Assembly: GCF_002086115.1 (NCBI RefSeq)
Contig: NZ_MVHJ01000037.1
Location: forward strand, 1-42,060
DNA length: 42,060 nucleotides
Reading direction: 5' to 3'
Origin: Mycolicibacterium bacteremicum
GTDB taxonomy: Bacteria; Actinomycetota; Actinomycetes; Mycobacteriales; Mycobacteriaceae
In this document: positions 34,198-41,953 of the stretch, one piece after another
Position numbering within the stretch: the stretch's first letter is position 1
Layout of the letters: each line of letters starts with the position of its first letter
The notes under the pieces: model-generated
Database searches by the model: none
What the model was told of the DNA's origin: nothing
Seen by the model: only the letters and a program-made list of their open reading frames with translations
Translations under genes and position numbers: made by a program

Positions 34198-35274
34198 ATG
34201 ACCGGCCACGAGATCCCCGGTGTCGCCGGTGTCCTGACCCCGGCGCAGTGCAGGCAGACCGCGGTCTCCATCGCCGAGACCCAGGAGTCCTCCGGTGCCA
34301 TCCCGTGGTCTGTGGGCGGGCACACCGATCCGTGGGATCACGTCGAGAACGCGATGGCGCTGACGGTCGCGGGCCTGCTGGAGCCGGCCCGGGCGGCGTT
34401 CGACTGGTGCCGCACGGCCCAGCGTGCCGACGGCTCCTGGCCGATCCAGTTGCGCAACGGTGTCATCGAGGACGCCAACATCGACAGCAACTTCTGCGCC
34501 TATGTCGCCACCGGCGTCTGGCATCACGTGCTCATCACCGGTGACCGCCGGTTCGCCGAGCAGATGTGGCCGACGGTCACCCGCGCCATCGACCTGGTGT
34601 TGACGATGCAGCTGCCCGGTGGCGAGATCGCCTGGGCCAGAAGCGATGCCGGCCTGATCGAGGAGGCGCTGCTCACCGGCTGTGCGAGCATCTACCACAG
34701 CATCCGGTGCGCACTGGCACTGGCGAACTACCTGGACGACCCGCAGCCGGAGTGGGAGGTCGCGCTCGGACAGCTCGGCCATGCGATCGCCGAACATCCC
34801 GAGTCGTTCAACGCCAAGGACACCCACGCGATGGAGTGGTATTACCCGGTGCTGGGCGGCGCACTGCGCGGACCGGCAGCGCGAGCCCGCATCGAAGAGC
34901 GCTGGGACGACTTCGTGGTGCAGGGGCTGGGGATCCGCTGTGTGGACCACCGGCCGTGGGTGACCGGCGCGGAAACCTGCGAGCTGGTGATGGCCCTGGA
35001 CGCCATCGGCGACCGGACCCGGGCGCGTGAGCAGTTCGCAGCCATGCAGCACCTGCGCGAGGAGGACGGCTCGTACTGGACGGGACTGGTCTTCGCCGAC
35101 GGCAAGCGCTGGCCGGAGGAGCGGACCACCTGGACCGGTGCGGCGATGATCCTGGCCGCCGACGCGCTGTCGAGCACCACGCCGGCGGCGGGCATCTTCC
35201 GGACCGATCTGCCGCGCGGACTGGAAGGCGAGTTCGACTGCGCCTGCGCCACATCCGGGCCGGCCGGCCGCTAG
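34198..35274 (+). CDS. Alpha/alpha-toroid protein (prenyltransferase/squalene-oxidase-like)
   Basis: A 358-residue protein made of repeated alpha hairpins. ETQESSGAIPWSVGGHTDPWDHVENAM (cited only in part here: SGAIPWSVGGHTDPWDH), ADGSWPIQLRNG and the ending with EEDGSYWTGLVFADGKRWPE are the QW-like repeats of six-hairpin toroids, as in squalene cyclases, prenyltransferases and glycosidases. The cyclase D-x-D-D motif is not visible, so cyclase activity is unlikely; a role as a glycan-binding or glycoside hydrolase-like enzyme fits better with the glycosyltransferase next to it. It ends in CTAG shared with the next, convergent gene. Confidence 0.65.
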   Translation: MTGHEIPGVAGVLTPAQCRQTAVSIAETQESSGAIPWSVGGHTDPWDHVENAMALTVAGLLEPARAAFDWCRTAQRADGSWPIQLRNGVIEDANIDSNFCAYVATGVWHHVLITGDRRFAEQMWPTVTRAIDLVLTMQLPGGEIAWARSDAGLIEEALLTGCASIYHSIRCALALANYLDDPQPEWEVALGQLGHAIAEHPESFNAKDTHAMEWYYPVLGGALRGPAARARIEERWDDFVVQGLGIRCVDHRPWVTGAETCELVMALDAIGDRTRAREQFAAMQHLREEDGSYWTGLVFADGKRWPEERTTWTGAAMILAADALSSTTPAAGIFRTDLPRGLEGEFDCACATSGPAGR

Positions 35275-35918
35275 CGTCGCTCCAGCAGTCGCAACGACCC
35301 GGTCGCGGAGACCTCGGTGAAATCACCGGAGTCCAGGGCGCGGCGGTAGATGTGGAACGGGGCCTGCCCGCCGTCGTTCGGATCGGGGAAGACATCGTGG
35401 ATGACCAGCCCGCCGCCGGGGGCGACCCACCTGGCCCAACCGTCGTAGTCGCGCTGGGCGGCCTCTTCGGTATGCCCGCCGTCGATGAACAGGAACTGCA
35501 CCGGGGTGGCCCAGATCTTGGCCACCACGGGCGATTTGCCGACGATGGCCACCACATGGTCGTCCAGGCCGGCCAGGTCCAGGGTGTGCCGGGCGGTGGG
35601 CAGCGTGTCGAAACGGCCGGTCACCGGGTCGACCAGGGTGGTGTCGTGGTACTCCCAGCCGGGTTGATGCTCCTCGGAACCGTGGTGGTGGTCGACGGTG
35701 TAGATGACACCACCGGTGTGGACCGCGGCCGCGCCGAGCAGGACGGTGGACTTCGCACAGTAGGTGCCGATCTCGACACCGACCCCGCCGGCCAGGTAGC
35801 GCACCGCCGCGTCGTAGAGGGCACGACCTTCGTCGGCGGGCATGAACCCGATGACCTGCTCGGCGAAGTCGAACAGGCGGGCGGACTCGGGTGGCAGGTC
35901 GGTCTGCGCGGTGCTCAT
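35271..35918 (-). CDS. Class I SAM-dependent methyltransferase (Methyltransf_24/TylF-like)
   Basis: A 215-residue protein with GVGVEIGTYCAKSTVLLGAA (SAM motif), IYTVDHHHGSEEHQP and FLFIDGGHTEEAAQRDYDGW followed by APGGGLVIHDVF. This is the Methyltransf_24 set, related to sugar or macrolide O-methyltransferases that need a divalent metal. The ATG at 35918 is preferred to an upstream TTG. It is divergent from the TetR gene and convergent with the toroid gene, so it is likely part of the same pathway under the same regulator. Confidence 0.85.
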   Translation of the reverse strand: MSTAQTDLPPESARLFDFAEQVIGFMPADEGRALYDAAVRYLAGGVGVEIGTYCAKSTVLLGAAAVHTGGVIYTVDHHHGSEEHQPGWEYHDTTLVDPVTGRFDTLPTARHTLDLAGLDDHVVAIVGKSPVVAKIWATPVQFLFIDGGHTEEAAQRDYDGWARWVAPGGGLVIHDVFPDPNDGGQAPFHIYRRALDSGDFTEVSATGSLRLLERR

Positions 35919-35963
35919 GGCAGACAACCTACCGTTGCTGGTCGCAGGGGGTTACAGTAGTGT

Positions 35964-35979
35964 CTGGACACGTGTCCGA
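35964..35979. promoter_or_regulatory. TetR operator covering the TetR start codon
   Basis: CTGGACA-CG-TGTCCGA, with GGACACGTGTCC (35966-35977) as a perfect 12-bp core palindrome. The GTG start of the TetR gene (35972-35974) lies inside it, and TACAGT (35953-35958) is a likely -10 just before it. It matches the operator at 32188-32203 in 14 of 16 positions apart from the outer pair and the centre. Confidence 0.7.
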
Positions 35980-36541
35980 TGCGACTCTGGAGTCGACTCG
36001 CCGCAGGCTGAGCGCCAAACAGGCCGACACCGTCGACCGCCTCGGCCGGGCGGCTCTGGACCTGCTTGCCCGGGAGGGTTTCGCCGCGTTGACGGTGCGC
36101 CGGGTCGCGGCGCAGGCCGGTGTCGGCGCCGCCACCGCATACACCTACTTCTCGTCCAAGGAACACCTTGTCGCCGAGGTGTTCTGGCGTCGGCTCGCGG
36201 AGTCCCCGCTGGCCGCCCACGAGTCCGAGGACCCGGCGACGCGGGTGCTTGAGGTGCTGGAGCACATCTCGGCCCTGGTGGCCGGTGAGCCGGAGTTCGC
36301 AGGTGCGGTGACCAACGCGCTGCTGGGCAAGGATCCCGATGTCGACGTGTTGCGCGGCCGCATCGGTGCGGACATCCGCGGCCGGCTGGTCGCCGCCCTG
36401 GGTTCGGCGGTGGATCCCGACGTGATCGAGGCTCTCGAGTTGCTCTACACGGGGACGCTGGTGTGGGCGGGCATGGGTTATGAGGACTATCCGGAGATCT
36501 CGCTGCGGCTGCTGAAGTCGGCGCGGTTGATCCTGCGTTAG
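35972..36541 (+). CDS. TetR-family repressor of the GT/MT cluster
   Basis: A 189-residue TetR protein with the DNA-binding helices at about residues 30-52 (VRRVAAQAGVGAATAYTYF, then SSKEHLV). The C-terminal ligand domain is of unknown specificity. I choose GTG 35972, inside the palindrome; longer starts up to 35891 would lie within the divergent promoter and methyltransferase gene. Autoregulation and control of the glycosyltransferase operon are inferred from the shared operator. Its stop overlaps that of the next, convergent TetR gene. Confidence 0.85.
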   Translation: MSDATLESTRRRLSAKQADTVDRLGRAALDLLAREGFAALTVRRVAAQAGVGAATAYTYFSSKEHLVAEVFWRRLAESPLAAHESEDPATRVLEVLEHISALVAGEPEFAGAVTNALLGKDPDVDVLRGRIGADIRGRLVAALGSAVDPDVIEALELLYTGTLVWAGMGYEDYPEISLRLLKSARLILR

Positions 36542-37119
36542 CGACGTCCGGCGCCGAGCACGGCCGCGGCGGCGGTGACGGCCGGTGCCAGGATGCTGTC
36601 CACCGGCGCACCGTCCTCGACGGTCAGTGCGGTGAGCTCGCGTAGCCCGCCGAGCAGGATCACCGCCAGTTCGCGGCTCACCGGGGCGATCTCGGCACGC
36701 CGGAAGCCCGGGCTGCCGGACAGCTCGACGAGCATCTCGGTGAGTCCGGTCATGGCCGAGCGCTGGATCGTCCGCACGGTGGCGCCCAGTGCGGGTAGTT
36801 CCCGTATCCAACTCAGCGTGATCGCCGGGCGGGCGCCGATGTGGGCGACGTAGGCCGCAGCTGCCTGCTCGATCTGCCGGTCCCACAGGGCCTCCGGGTC
36901 GACCGCGGCGCGGATCTCGGCGATCAGCTGCTCGTGGTCAGCGCGGAGCAGCTCGACAAAGCACTGTTCCTTGTCCGTGAACTCGGTATAGAAGGTCCGC
37001 TTCGAGGTGCGGGCGTGCCGCACGATATCGGCCACCGTGCTGGCGCGGTATCCGCGCTCGCCGATGGAGGCGGCCAGTCCGTCGAGCAGGCGGGTGCGAA
37101 ACGACATGTCGTCGCTCAT
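36538..37119 (-). CDS. TetR-family regulator next to cyp138
   Basis: A 193-residue TetR protein with HTH helices VADIVRHARTSKRTFYTEF (about 28-46) and TDKEQCFVELLR. GAGGAG lies upstream of the ATG at 37119, which supports that start. It is divergent from the P450 gene, as Rv0135c is from cyp138 in M. tuberculosis. Two palindromes (37153-37204) in the shared region are the likely operators. It is convergent with, and only distantly similar to, the other TetR. Confidence 0.88.
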   Translation of the reverse strand: MSDDMSFRTRLLDGLAASIGERGYRASTVADIVRHARTSKRTFYTEFTDKEQCFVELLRADHEQLIAEIRAAVDPEALWDRQIEQAAAAYVAHIGARPAITLSWIRELPALGATVRTIQRSAMTGLTEMLVELSGSPGFRRAEIAPVSRELAVILLGGLRELTALTVEDGAPVDSILAPAVTAAAAVLGAGRR

Positions 37120-37152
37120 ACCCACTCCTCGTCGAACGGCTATTGCCCACGG

Positions 37153-37170
37153 CGGTACCACGGAGTACCG
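37153..37170. promoter_or_regulatory. TetR operator copy 1
   Basis: CGGTAC-N6-GTACCG, a perfect palindrome with 6-bp arms. It lies nearest to the TetR gene and shares the GGTAC-N6-GTACC plan with the second copy, 32 bases downstream. Confidence 0.65.
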
Positions 37171-37184
37171 TAACGCAGATCACC

Positions 37185-37204
37185 GTGGTACAGCGCAGTA
37201 CCAC
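37185..37204. promoter_or_regulatory. TetR operator copy 2
   Basis: GTGGTAC-N6-GTACCAC, a perfect palindrome with 7-bp arms, 20 bases before the P450 start. Centre-to-centre distance to copy 1 is about 33 bp, near three helical turns, so two dimers could bind on the same face. Confidence 0.7.
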
Positions 37205-37224
37205 CAACCGGTCTGGAGTGTTTC

Positions 37225-38550
37225 ATGAGCGAAGTGACCGTCGACCGTACCGACACCCCCGCGGTCAACCTGCCGCCCGGCCCGACGTTCAACCGGGCGG
37301 TGCTCGGCATCGGGTTCGCGCTCTTCCGCCGCCCGGTGGTCGCGCGACTGGCCGACCGGTATGGCTCGGCATTCACCATGGCGCTCCCGGTCTTCGGTCC
37401 GACCGTCATCGTCACCGACTCCCAGTTGGCCAAGCAGTTGTTCATGGCCAGTCCCGACGACGTCGGCAACATCCAGCCCAACCTGTCCCGGATCCTCGGT
37501 GCCGGTTCGGTCTTCGCGCTGGACCGCGCCGAACACCGGCGCAGGCGCAAGCTGCTCACCCCGCCGTTCCACGGCAAGAGCGTCAAGAACTACGAGCAGA
37601 TCTTCGAGGAGGAGACGCTGCGCGAGTCCGCGAATTGGCCGGTGGGAAGGGAGTTCCCGATCCTCGAGCCGATGATGCGGATCACCCTCAACGCAATCCT
37701 GCGGGCGGTGTTCGGCGCCGACGGTGCCCACCTGGACGAACTGCGCCGGATCATTCCGCCGTGGGTGACGCTGGGTTCGCGGTGTGCGACCCTGCCCACC
37801 CCGAAGCGGGACTACGGCCGTTGGCATCCGTGGGGACGGTTGGCCGAATACCGCCGCCGCTATGACGAGGTCGTGGGCAGGCTCATCGACGATGTCGCGG
37901 CCGATCCGCGCCTCGACCAGCGGGACGACGTGCTGGCGCTGTTGCTGCGCAGCAGTTACGAGGACGGCACCGCGATGTCGCGCCAGGACATCGCCGACGA
38001 ACTGCTGACCCTGCTGGCGGCCGGCCATGAGACGACGGCCTCGACCATGGGCTGGGTGTTTGAGCGGATCAGCAGGCACCCGCAGGTGCTGGCGAAGCTG
38101 GTCGAGGAGGCACAGGGCGACGGCAACGAATACCGCCAGGCCGTCATCCTGGAGACCCAGCGCGCCCGCACGGTCATCGACTTCTCCGGGCGGCACGTCT
38201 ATTCGCCCACCTTGGAACTCGGTGAATGGGTTGTCCCGCAAGGATATTCAATCGTTGTCAGTCTGTCCCAGCTGCACGAGCGTGAGTTCGAGGATGCCGA
38301 CCGGTTCGACCCGCAGCGGTTCGTCGGCAACCGCCCGCCGCTGGCCTGGGTGCCCTATGGCGGCGGTACCCGGCGCTGCGTCGGCGCGGTGTTCGCCAAT
38401 GTCGAGATGGACGTCGTGCTGCGCACCGTGCTGCGGCACTTCACCGTCGCCACCACCACCGCGCCGGGCGAGAAGGTGCACTCACGCGGAGTGGCCTTCA
38501 CGCCCAAGCGCGGCGGTCGGGTGGTGCTGCACCGGCGGGCCGGAGCGTAG
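37225..38550 (+). CDS. cyp138: Cytochrome P450, CYP138-like
   Basis: A 441-residue P450. The I-helix motif is A266-G-H-E-T-T271, the ExxR motif is ETQR, and the haem loop YGGGTRRCVG supplies Cys385. The longer N-terminus (NLPPGPTFNRAVLG) and these motifs fit the class-II-like CYP135/138 group. GGAG (37215-37218) supports the ATG. The order TetR-P450-msrA-SnoaL-epimerase is that of M. tuberculosis Rv0135c-Rv0139, which supports the name. Substrate unknown. Confidence 0.85.
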   Translation: MSEVTVDRTDTPAVNLPPGPTFNRAVLGIGFALFRRPVVARLADRYGSAFTMALPVFGPTVIVTDSQLAKQLFMASPDDVGNIQPNLSRILGAGSVFALDRAEHRRRRKLLTPPFHGKSVKNYEQIFEEETLRESANWPVGREFPILEPMMRITLNAILRAVFGADGAHLDELRRIIPPWVTLGSRCATLPTPKRDYGRWHPWGRLAEYRRRYDEVVGRLIDDVAADPRLDQRDDVLALLLRSSYEDGTAMSRQDIADELLTLLAAGHETTASTMGWVFERISRHPQVLAKLVEEAQGDGNEYRQAVILETQRARTVIDFSGRHVYSPTLELGEWVVPQGYSIVVSLSQLHEREFEDADRFDPQRFVGNRPPLAWVPYGGGTRRCVGAVFANVEMDVVLRTVLRHFTVATTTAPGEKVHSRGVAFTPKRGGRVVLHRRAGA

Positions 38551-38575
38551 CGACCGGGGATCGATCCCGCGCTGG

Positions 38576-39085
38576 TCAGACCTCGGCGCGCTTGGGCAGT
38601 TTCCAGCCCGGCCGAGGGAAGTGGCAGGTGTAGCCGGTCGGGTAGCGGACCAGGTAGTCCTGGTGCTCGGGCTCGGCCTCCCAGAAGTCGGCCTCCGGGA
38701 CCACCTCTGTGACGACCTTGCCGGGCCACAAGCCCGAAGCGTCGACATCGGCGATGGTGTCCAGCGCGATCGACTTCTGGTCATCGTCGACGTAGAAGAT
38801 CGCCGACCGGTAGCTGCTGCCGATGTCGTTGCCCTGACGGTTCTTCGTCGACGGATCGTGGATCTGGAAGAAGAACTCCAGCAGTGCCCGGTAATCGGTC
38901 TTGGCGGGGTCGTAGATGATCTCGATCGCCTCCGCATGACCCGGGTGGTTGCGGTAGGTGGCGTGGTCGTTCTGCCCGCCGGTGTAACCCACCCGCGTGG
39001 ACACCACACCCGGCTGCTTACGAATCAGATCCTGCATGCCCCAGAAGCAGCCGCCGGCCAGAATGGCCTTCTGGAAGTCGCTCAT
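38576..39085 (-). CDS. msrA: Peptide methionine (S)-S-oxide reductase
   Basis: A 169-residue enzyme that repairs oxidised methionine in proteins. The signature GGCFWG (residues 11-16; catalytic Cys13) is followed by the typical GYTGGQNDHATYRNHPGHAE (family pattern), and the C-terminus contains YTCHFP, whose Cys may act as resolving residue with thioredoxin. It is convergent with cyp138 and divergent from the secreted protein at 39147. Confidence 0.97.
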   Translation of the reverse strand: MSDFQKAILAGGCFWGMQDLIRKQPGVVSTRVGYTGGQNDHATYRNHPGHAEAIEIIYDPAKTDYRALLEFFFQIHDPSTKNRQGNDIGSSYRSAIFYVDDDQKSIALDTIADVDASGLWPGKVVTEVVPEADFWEAEPEHQDYLVRYPTGYTCHFPRPGWKLPKRAEV

Positions 39086-39146
39086 GCGCTATCTCTCCTT
39101 CGCTTCGGTTCAGCCTCCATTGTGCTCCGCCGTTACGGTGGAACCC

Positions 39147-39584
39147 ATGCCTAGAGCTGTAACAACGGCCCTTGTCTGTCTAATCCAGGCGTGTGGCCTG
39201 CTCATGGCCGGTTTTCCCACCGCCTCGGCCGAGCCGACCCAGGCGCTGCCCGAGGTGCCCGCCGATCCCGGGCGGGCGGTGTTCGTCGACGATCCGCAGA
39301 TTCTGAATCCGCACGCCACCACCGTGGAGTCGTGGAGCCGCAGCGGAGAGGGCCTGCGGGTGAACTTCGCGTCCGGCGCGCCGGACTGCTTCGGCGTGCA
39401 CGTGCTGGTGGAGGAGACGCCCGAGGCGGTCACCGTCGACCTCAACGGCGGTATGCCGCCCGCCTCGATCGGCCGGATGTGTATCGCCCTGGCGGTGCCC
39501 GGCAGCGTCGATGTGCCCCTGGACCGGCCGCTGGGTGACCGCGTGGTCCTCGCCGTTGCCGACAGTCTCGACAAACCCAGTTAG
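39147..39584 (+). CDS. Secreted protein of unknown function, two cysteines
   Basis: A 145-residue protein with a signal peptide ending around ASAEP (residues 25-29). The mature part is a small beta-rich domain with two Cys (PDCFG, GRMCIA) placed to form a disulfide. Proteins of this type are common among mycobacterial secreted unknowns. The ATG at 39147 is chosen because it starts the signal peptide. I do not recall a counterpart at the same place in M. tuberculosis, so it may be an insertion in the syntenic block. Confidence 0.7.
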   Translation: MPRAVTTALVCLIQACGLLMAGFPTASAEPTQALPEVPADPGRAVFVDDPQILNPHATTVESWSRSGEGLRVNFASGAPDCFGVHVLVEETPEAVTVDLNGGMPPASIGRMCIALAVPGSVDVPLDRPLGDRVVLAVADSLDKPS

Positions 39585-39604
39585 AACGTGTTCTAGTTCA
39601 TGGT

Positions 39605-40099
39605 GTGACGTTGTTCACCCGTGACGAACTGACCGAGGCCTACGCCACCTTCGAGGACACCGTGGCGCGCGCCGCGACCACCCGGGACTGGGATCCGTGG
39701 GTGGACCAGTACACCACCGACGTCGAATACGTCGAACACGCCGCCGGCACCATGCGCGGACGTGAGCAGGTGCGGCCGTGGATCTGGAAGACCATGGAGA
39801 GCTTTCCCGGCAACCACATGACCGCCTTCCCGTCGCTGTGGTCGGTGATCGACGAATCAACCTCGCGGGTGATCTGCGAACTGGACAACCCGATGCGCGA
39901 TCCGGGCGACGGCACCGTCATCAGTGCCACCAACATCTCGATCCTGACCTACGCCGGCGACGGACTGTGGCGCCGTCAGGAGGACATCTACAACCCGCTG
40001 CGATTCGTCTCGGCGGCGATGAAGTGGTGCAAGAAGGCAGCCGAACTCGGCACCCTCGACGACGAGGCCGCCGAATGGATGAAGGGCATGGCGCGATGA
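39605..40099 (+). CDS. SnoaL-like/NTF2-fold protein (Rv0138-like)
   Basis: A 164-residue NTF2-fold protein. The order TEAYATFEDTVARAAT, DWDPWVDQYTTDVEYVEHAA and the later WRRQEDIYNP matches the SnoaL-like group, small barrel enzymes of varied chemistry. GTG 39605 is the start. The last four bases overlap the epimerase start (ATGA). The position between msrA and the epimerase corresponds to Rv0138. Confidence 0.8.
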   Translation: MTLFTRDELTEAYATFEDTVARAATTRDWDPWVDQYTTDVEYVEHAAGTMRGREQVRPWIWKTMESFPGNHMTAFPSLWSVIDESTSRVICELDNPMRDPGDGTVISATNISILTYAGDGLWRRQEDIYNPLRFVSAAMKWCKKAAELGTLDDEAAEWMKGMAR

Positions 40100-41139
40100 C
40101 GGAACCATCACCCGTCGCTCCGCTCGGCCGCGGGCCCGTCCTCGTCATCGGGGCCAACGGTTACCTCGGCTCGCATCTGACCCGCCAACTGGTCGCTGAC
40201 GGGCAGGAGGTCCGGGTGATGGTGCGCGATGGTGCCAACACCATCGGTATCGATGACCTGGATGTGCAGCGCTTCGTCGGCGACATCTGGGACACCGAGG
40301 TGCTGCGCAAGGCGATGACGGGCGCGGAGGTCATCTACTACTGCGTCGTGGACACCCGCGGTTGGCTGCGCGATCCGTCCCCGCTGTTCCGCACGAACGT
40401 CGAGGGCACCCGCAACGTACTGGAAGTCGCCGTCGAGCCCGAGATCGCGACCGGTCTGCGCAAATTCGTCTTCACCAGCAGCTATGCCACGATCGGACGG
40501 CGCCGAGGTCGCGTTGCCACCGAGGACGACATCATCGGTGAGCGTGGGATCACGCCCTACGTGCGGTCGCGGGTGCAGGCCGAGAAGCTGGTGCTGTCGT
40601 ACGCGCGGGAACGCGGCCTGCCGGCGGTCGCGATGTGCGTGTCGACGACATACGGCGGCAAGGATTGGGGCCGCACGCCACACGGCGCCATCATCGCCGG
40701 CGCCGCCTTCGGAAAACTCCCGTTCGTGATGAGCGGTATCGAACTGGAGGCCGTCGGCGTGAACGATGCTGCCCGCGCGTTGATCCTGGCTGCCGAGAAG
40801 GGTCGCGACGGTGAGCGATATCTGGTCTCGGAGAAAATGATCAGCAATGCCGAGGTCGCCCGTATCGCCGCGCAGACCGCCGGTGTCGCGCCGCCGGCCC
40901 GCTCCATCCCGCTGCCGCTGACCTATCTGCTGGCCGCCGCGGGCACGCTGAAGGGCAGGCTGCGCAAGACCGACGAACGGTTGTCGCTGGCGTCGCTACG
41001 GTTGATGCGCGCCGAGGCTCCGGTCGACTGCAGCAAGGCCCGCCGCGAACTGGGTTGGGTGCCAACTCCTGTCGAGGACTCCATCGCCGAATCCGCGCGG
41101 TTCTGGGTCGGTTTGCGCGATGCCCGCCGACGGCAGTGA
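40096..41139 (+). CDS. NAD-dependent epimerase/dehydratase (Rv0139-like)
   Basis: A 347-residue extended SDR. VLVIGANGYLGSHL is the nucleotide site; YVRSRVQAEK carries the catalytic Tyr-x3-Lys-type motif in altered form, with R-V-Q-A in place. FTSSYATIGRR holds the Ser. Such proteins act on sugars, dihydroflavonols or 3-beta-hydroxysteroids. The ATG shares ATGA with the previous gene. The end overlaps the next gene by 20 bases. Confidence 0.85.
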   Translation: MTEPSPVAPLGRGPVLVIGANGYLGSHLTRQLVADGQEVRVMVRDGANTIGIDDLDVQRFVGDIWDTEVLRKAMTGAEVIYYCVVDTRGWLRDPSPLFRTNVEGTRNVLEVAVEPEIATGLRKFVFTSSYATIGRRRGRVATEDDIIGERGITPYVRSRVQAEKLVLSYARERGLPAVAMCVSTTYGGKDWGRTPHGAIIAGAAFGKLPFVMSGIELEAVGVNDAARALILAAEKGRDGERYLVSEKMISNAEVARIAAQTAGVAPPARSIPLPLTYLLAAAGTLKGRLRKTDERLSLASLRLMRAEAPVDCSKARRELGWVPTPVEDSIAESARFWVGLRDARRRQ

Positions 41140-41953
41140 ACAGGTCCGGATCGACCTGACCGGCGCGCCGCAGACGATGCTGGCCACGCTGTACGCGAAG
41201 GCGCTGGACTGTGCGCTGCCGCAACCGGTTCTCGGTGACCGGTGGGCCGCTGACATCGTATCGCGCATCGACTATGACTGGTCGGCAACGACGATCGATG
41301 CCCGCCGGTCGCCGGCGGTCACCACACGCAGTGCGCAGCTGGACACCTGGGTCCGGCAGTTCCTGGCTGTTGAGGCCAAAGCCGTTGTGCTGCACCTGGG
41401 TTGCGGTCTGGACAGCCGGTACCTGCGGGTTGCGCCGGGCCCGCAGGTCGAGTGGTTCGATATCGACTACCCCGAGGTATGCGCGCTGCGGCGCCGACTG
41501 CTGCCGGTCGGTGAGGCGAACCACCACGAGATCGGCGCGTCGGTGACCGATCCTGGCTGGTTCGCCGATATCCCCACAGGCGCGCCGTTGCTCGCGATCG
41601 GCGAGGGGCTGACGATGTATCTCACCGAGCGTGACGGGGTGGACCTGCTGAATCGGATCGTCGGTCACGCCGGTCACGGCGAGTTGCAGTTCGACTTCTT
41701 CAGTTCCCTTGGTATCAGGGCCCAGTGGACCAATACCGTGGTCCGCCGATCCGGGGCGACGTTGCACTGGGGTATCGACGATCCCGCCGACATCGTGGCC
41801 GCGGTGCCTGGCACCAGGCTGCTGACCCGGGTCGGCGCGTTCGAGGCACCAGGTTTTGACCGCGTCCCGGTGGCGTACCGGGTGCTGGCCCGTGCCATGT
41901 CGACGGTGCCGGCGCTGCGCTACATGGCGTCGTATCACCGCTACGCGTTCTAG
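41120..41953 (+). CDS. Leucine carboxyl methyltransferase-family SAM enzyme
   Basis: A 277-residue methyltransferase. VLHLGCGLDSRYLRV is the SAM motif of the LCM/Ppm1 group, with FDIDYPEVCALRRRLLP and GEGLTMYL as further markers. Mycobacteria have many such genes, partly for O-methylation of polyketides or lipids. The ATG at 41120 lies inside the epimerase end. Its stop shares CTAG with the last, convergent gene. Confidence 0.85.
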   Translation: MPADGSEQVRIDLTGAPQTMLATLYAKALDCALPQPVLGDRWAADIVSRIDYDWSATTIDARRSPAVTTRSAQLDTWVRQFLAVEAKAVVLHLGCGLDSRYLRVAPGPQVEWFDIDYPEVCALRRRLLPVGEANHHEIGASVTDPGWFADIPTGAPLLAIGEGLTMYLTERDGVDLLNRIVGHAGHGELQFDFFSSLGIRAQWTNTVVRRSGATLHWGIDDPADIVAAVPGTRLLTRVGAFEAPGFDRVPVAYRVLARAMSTVPALRYMASYHRYAF

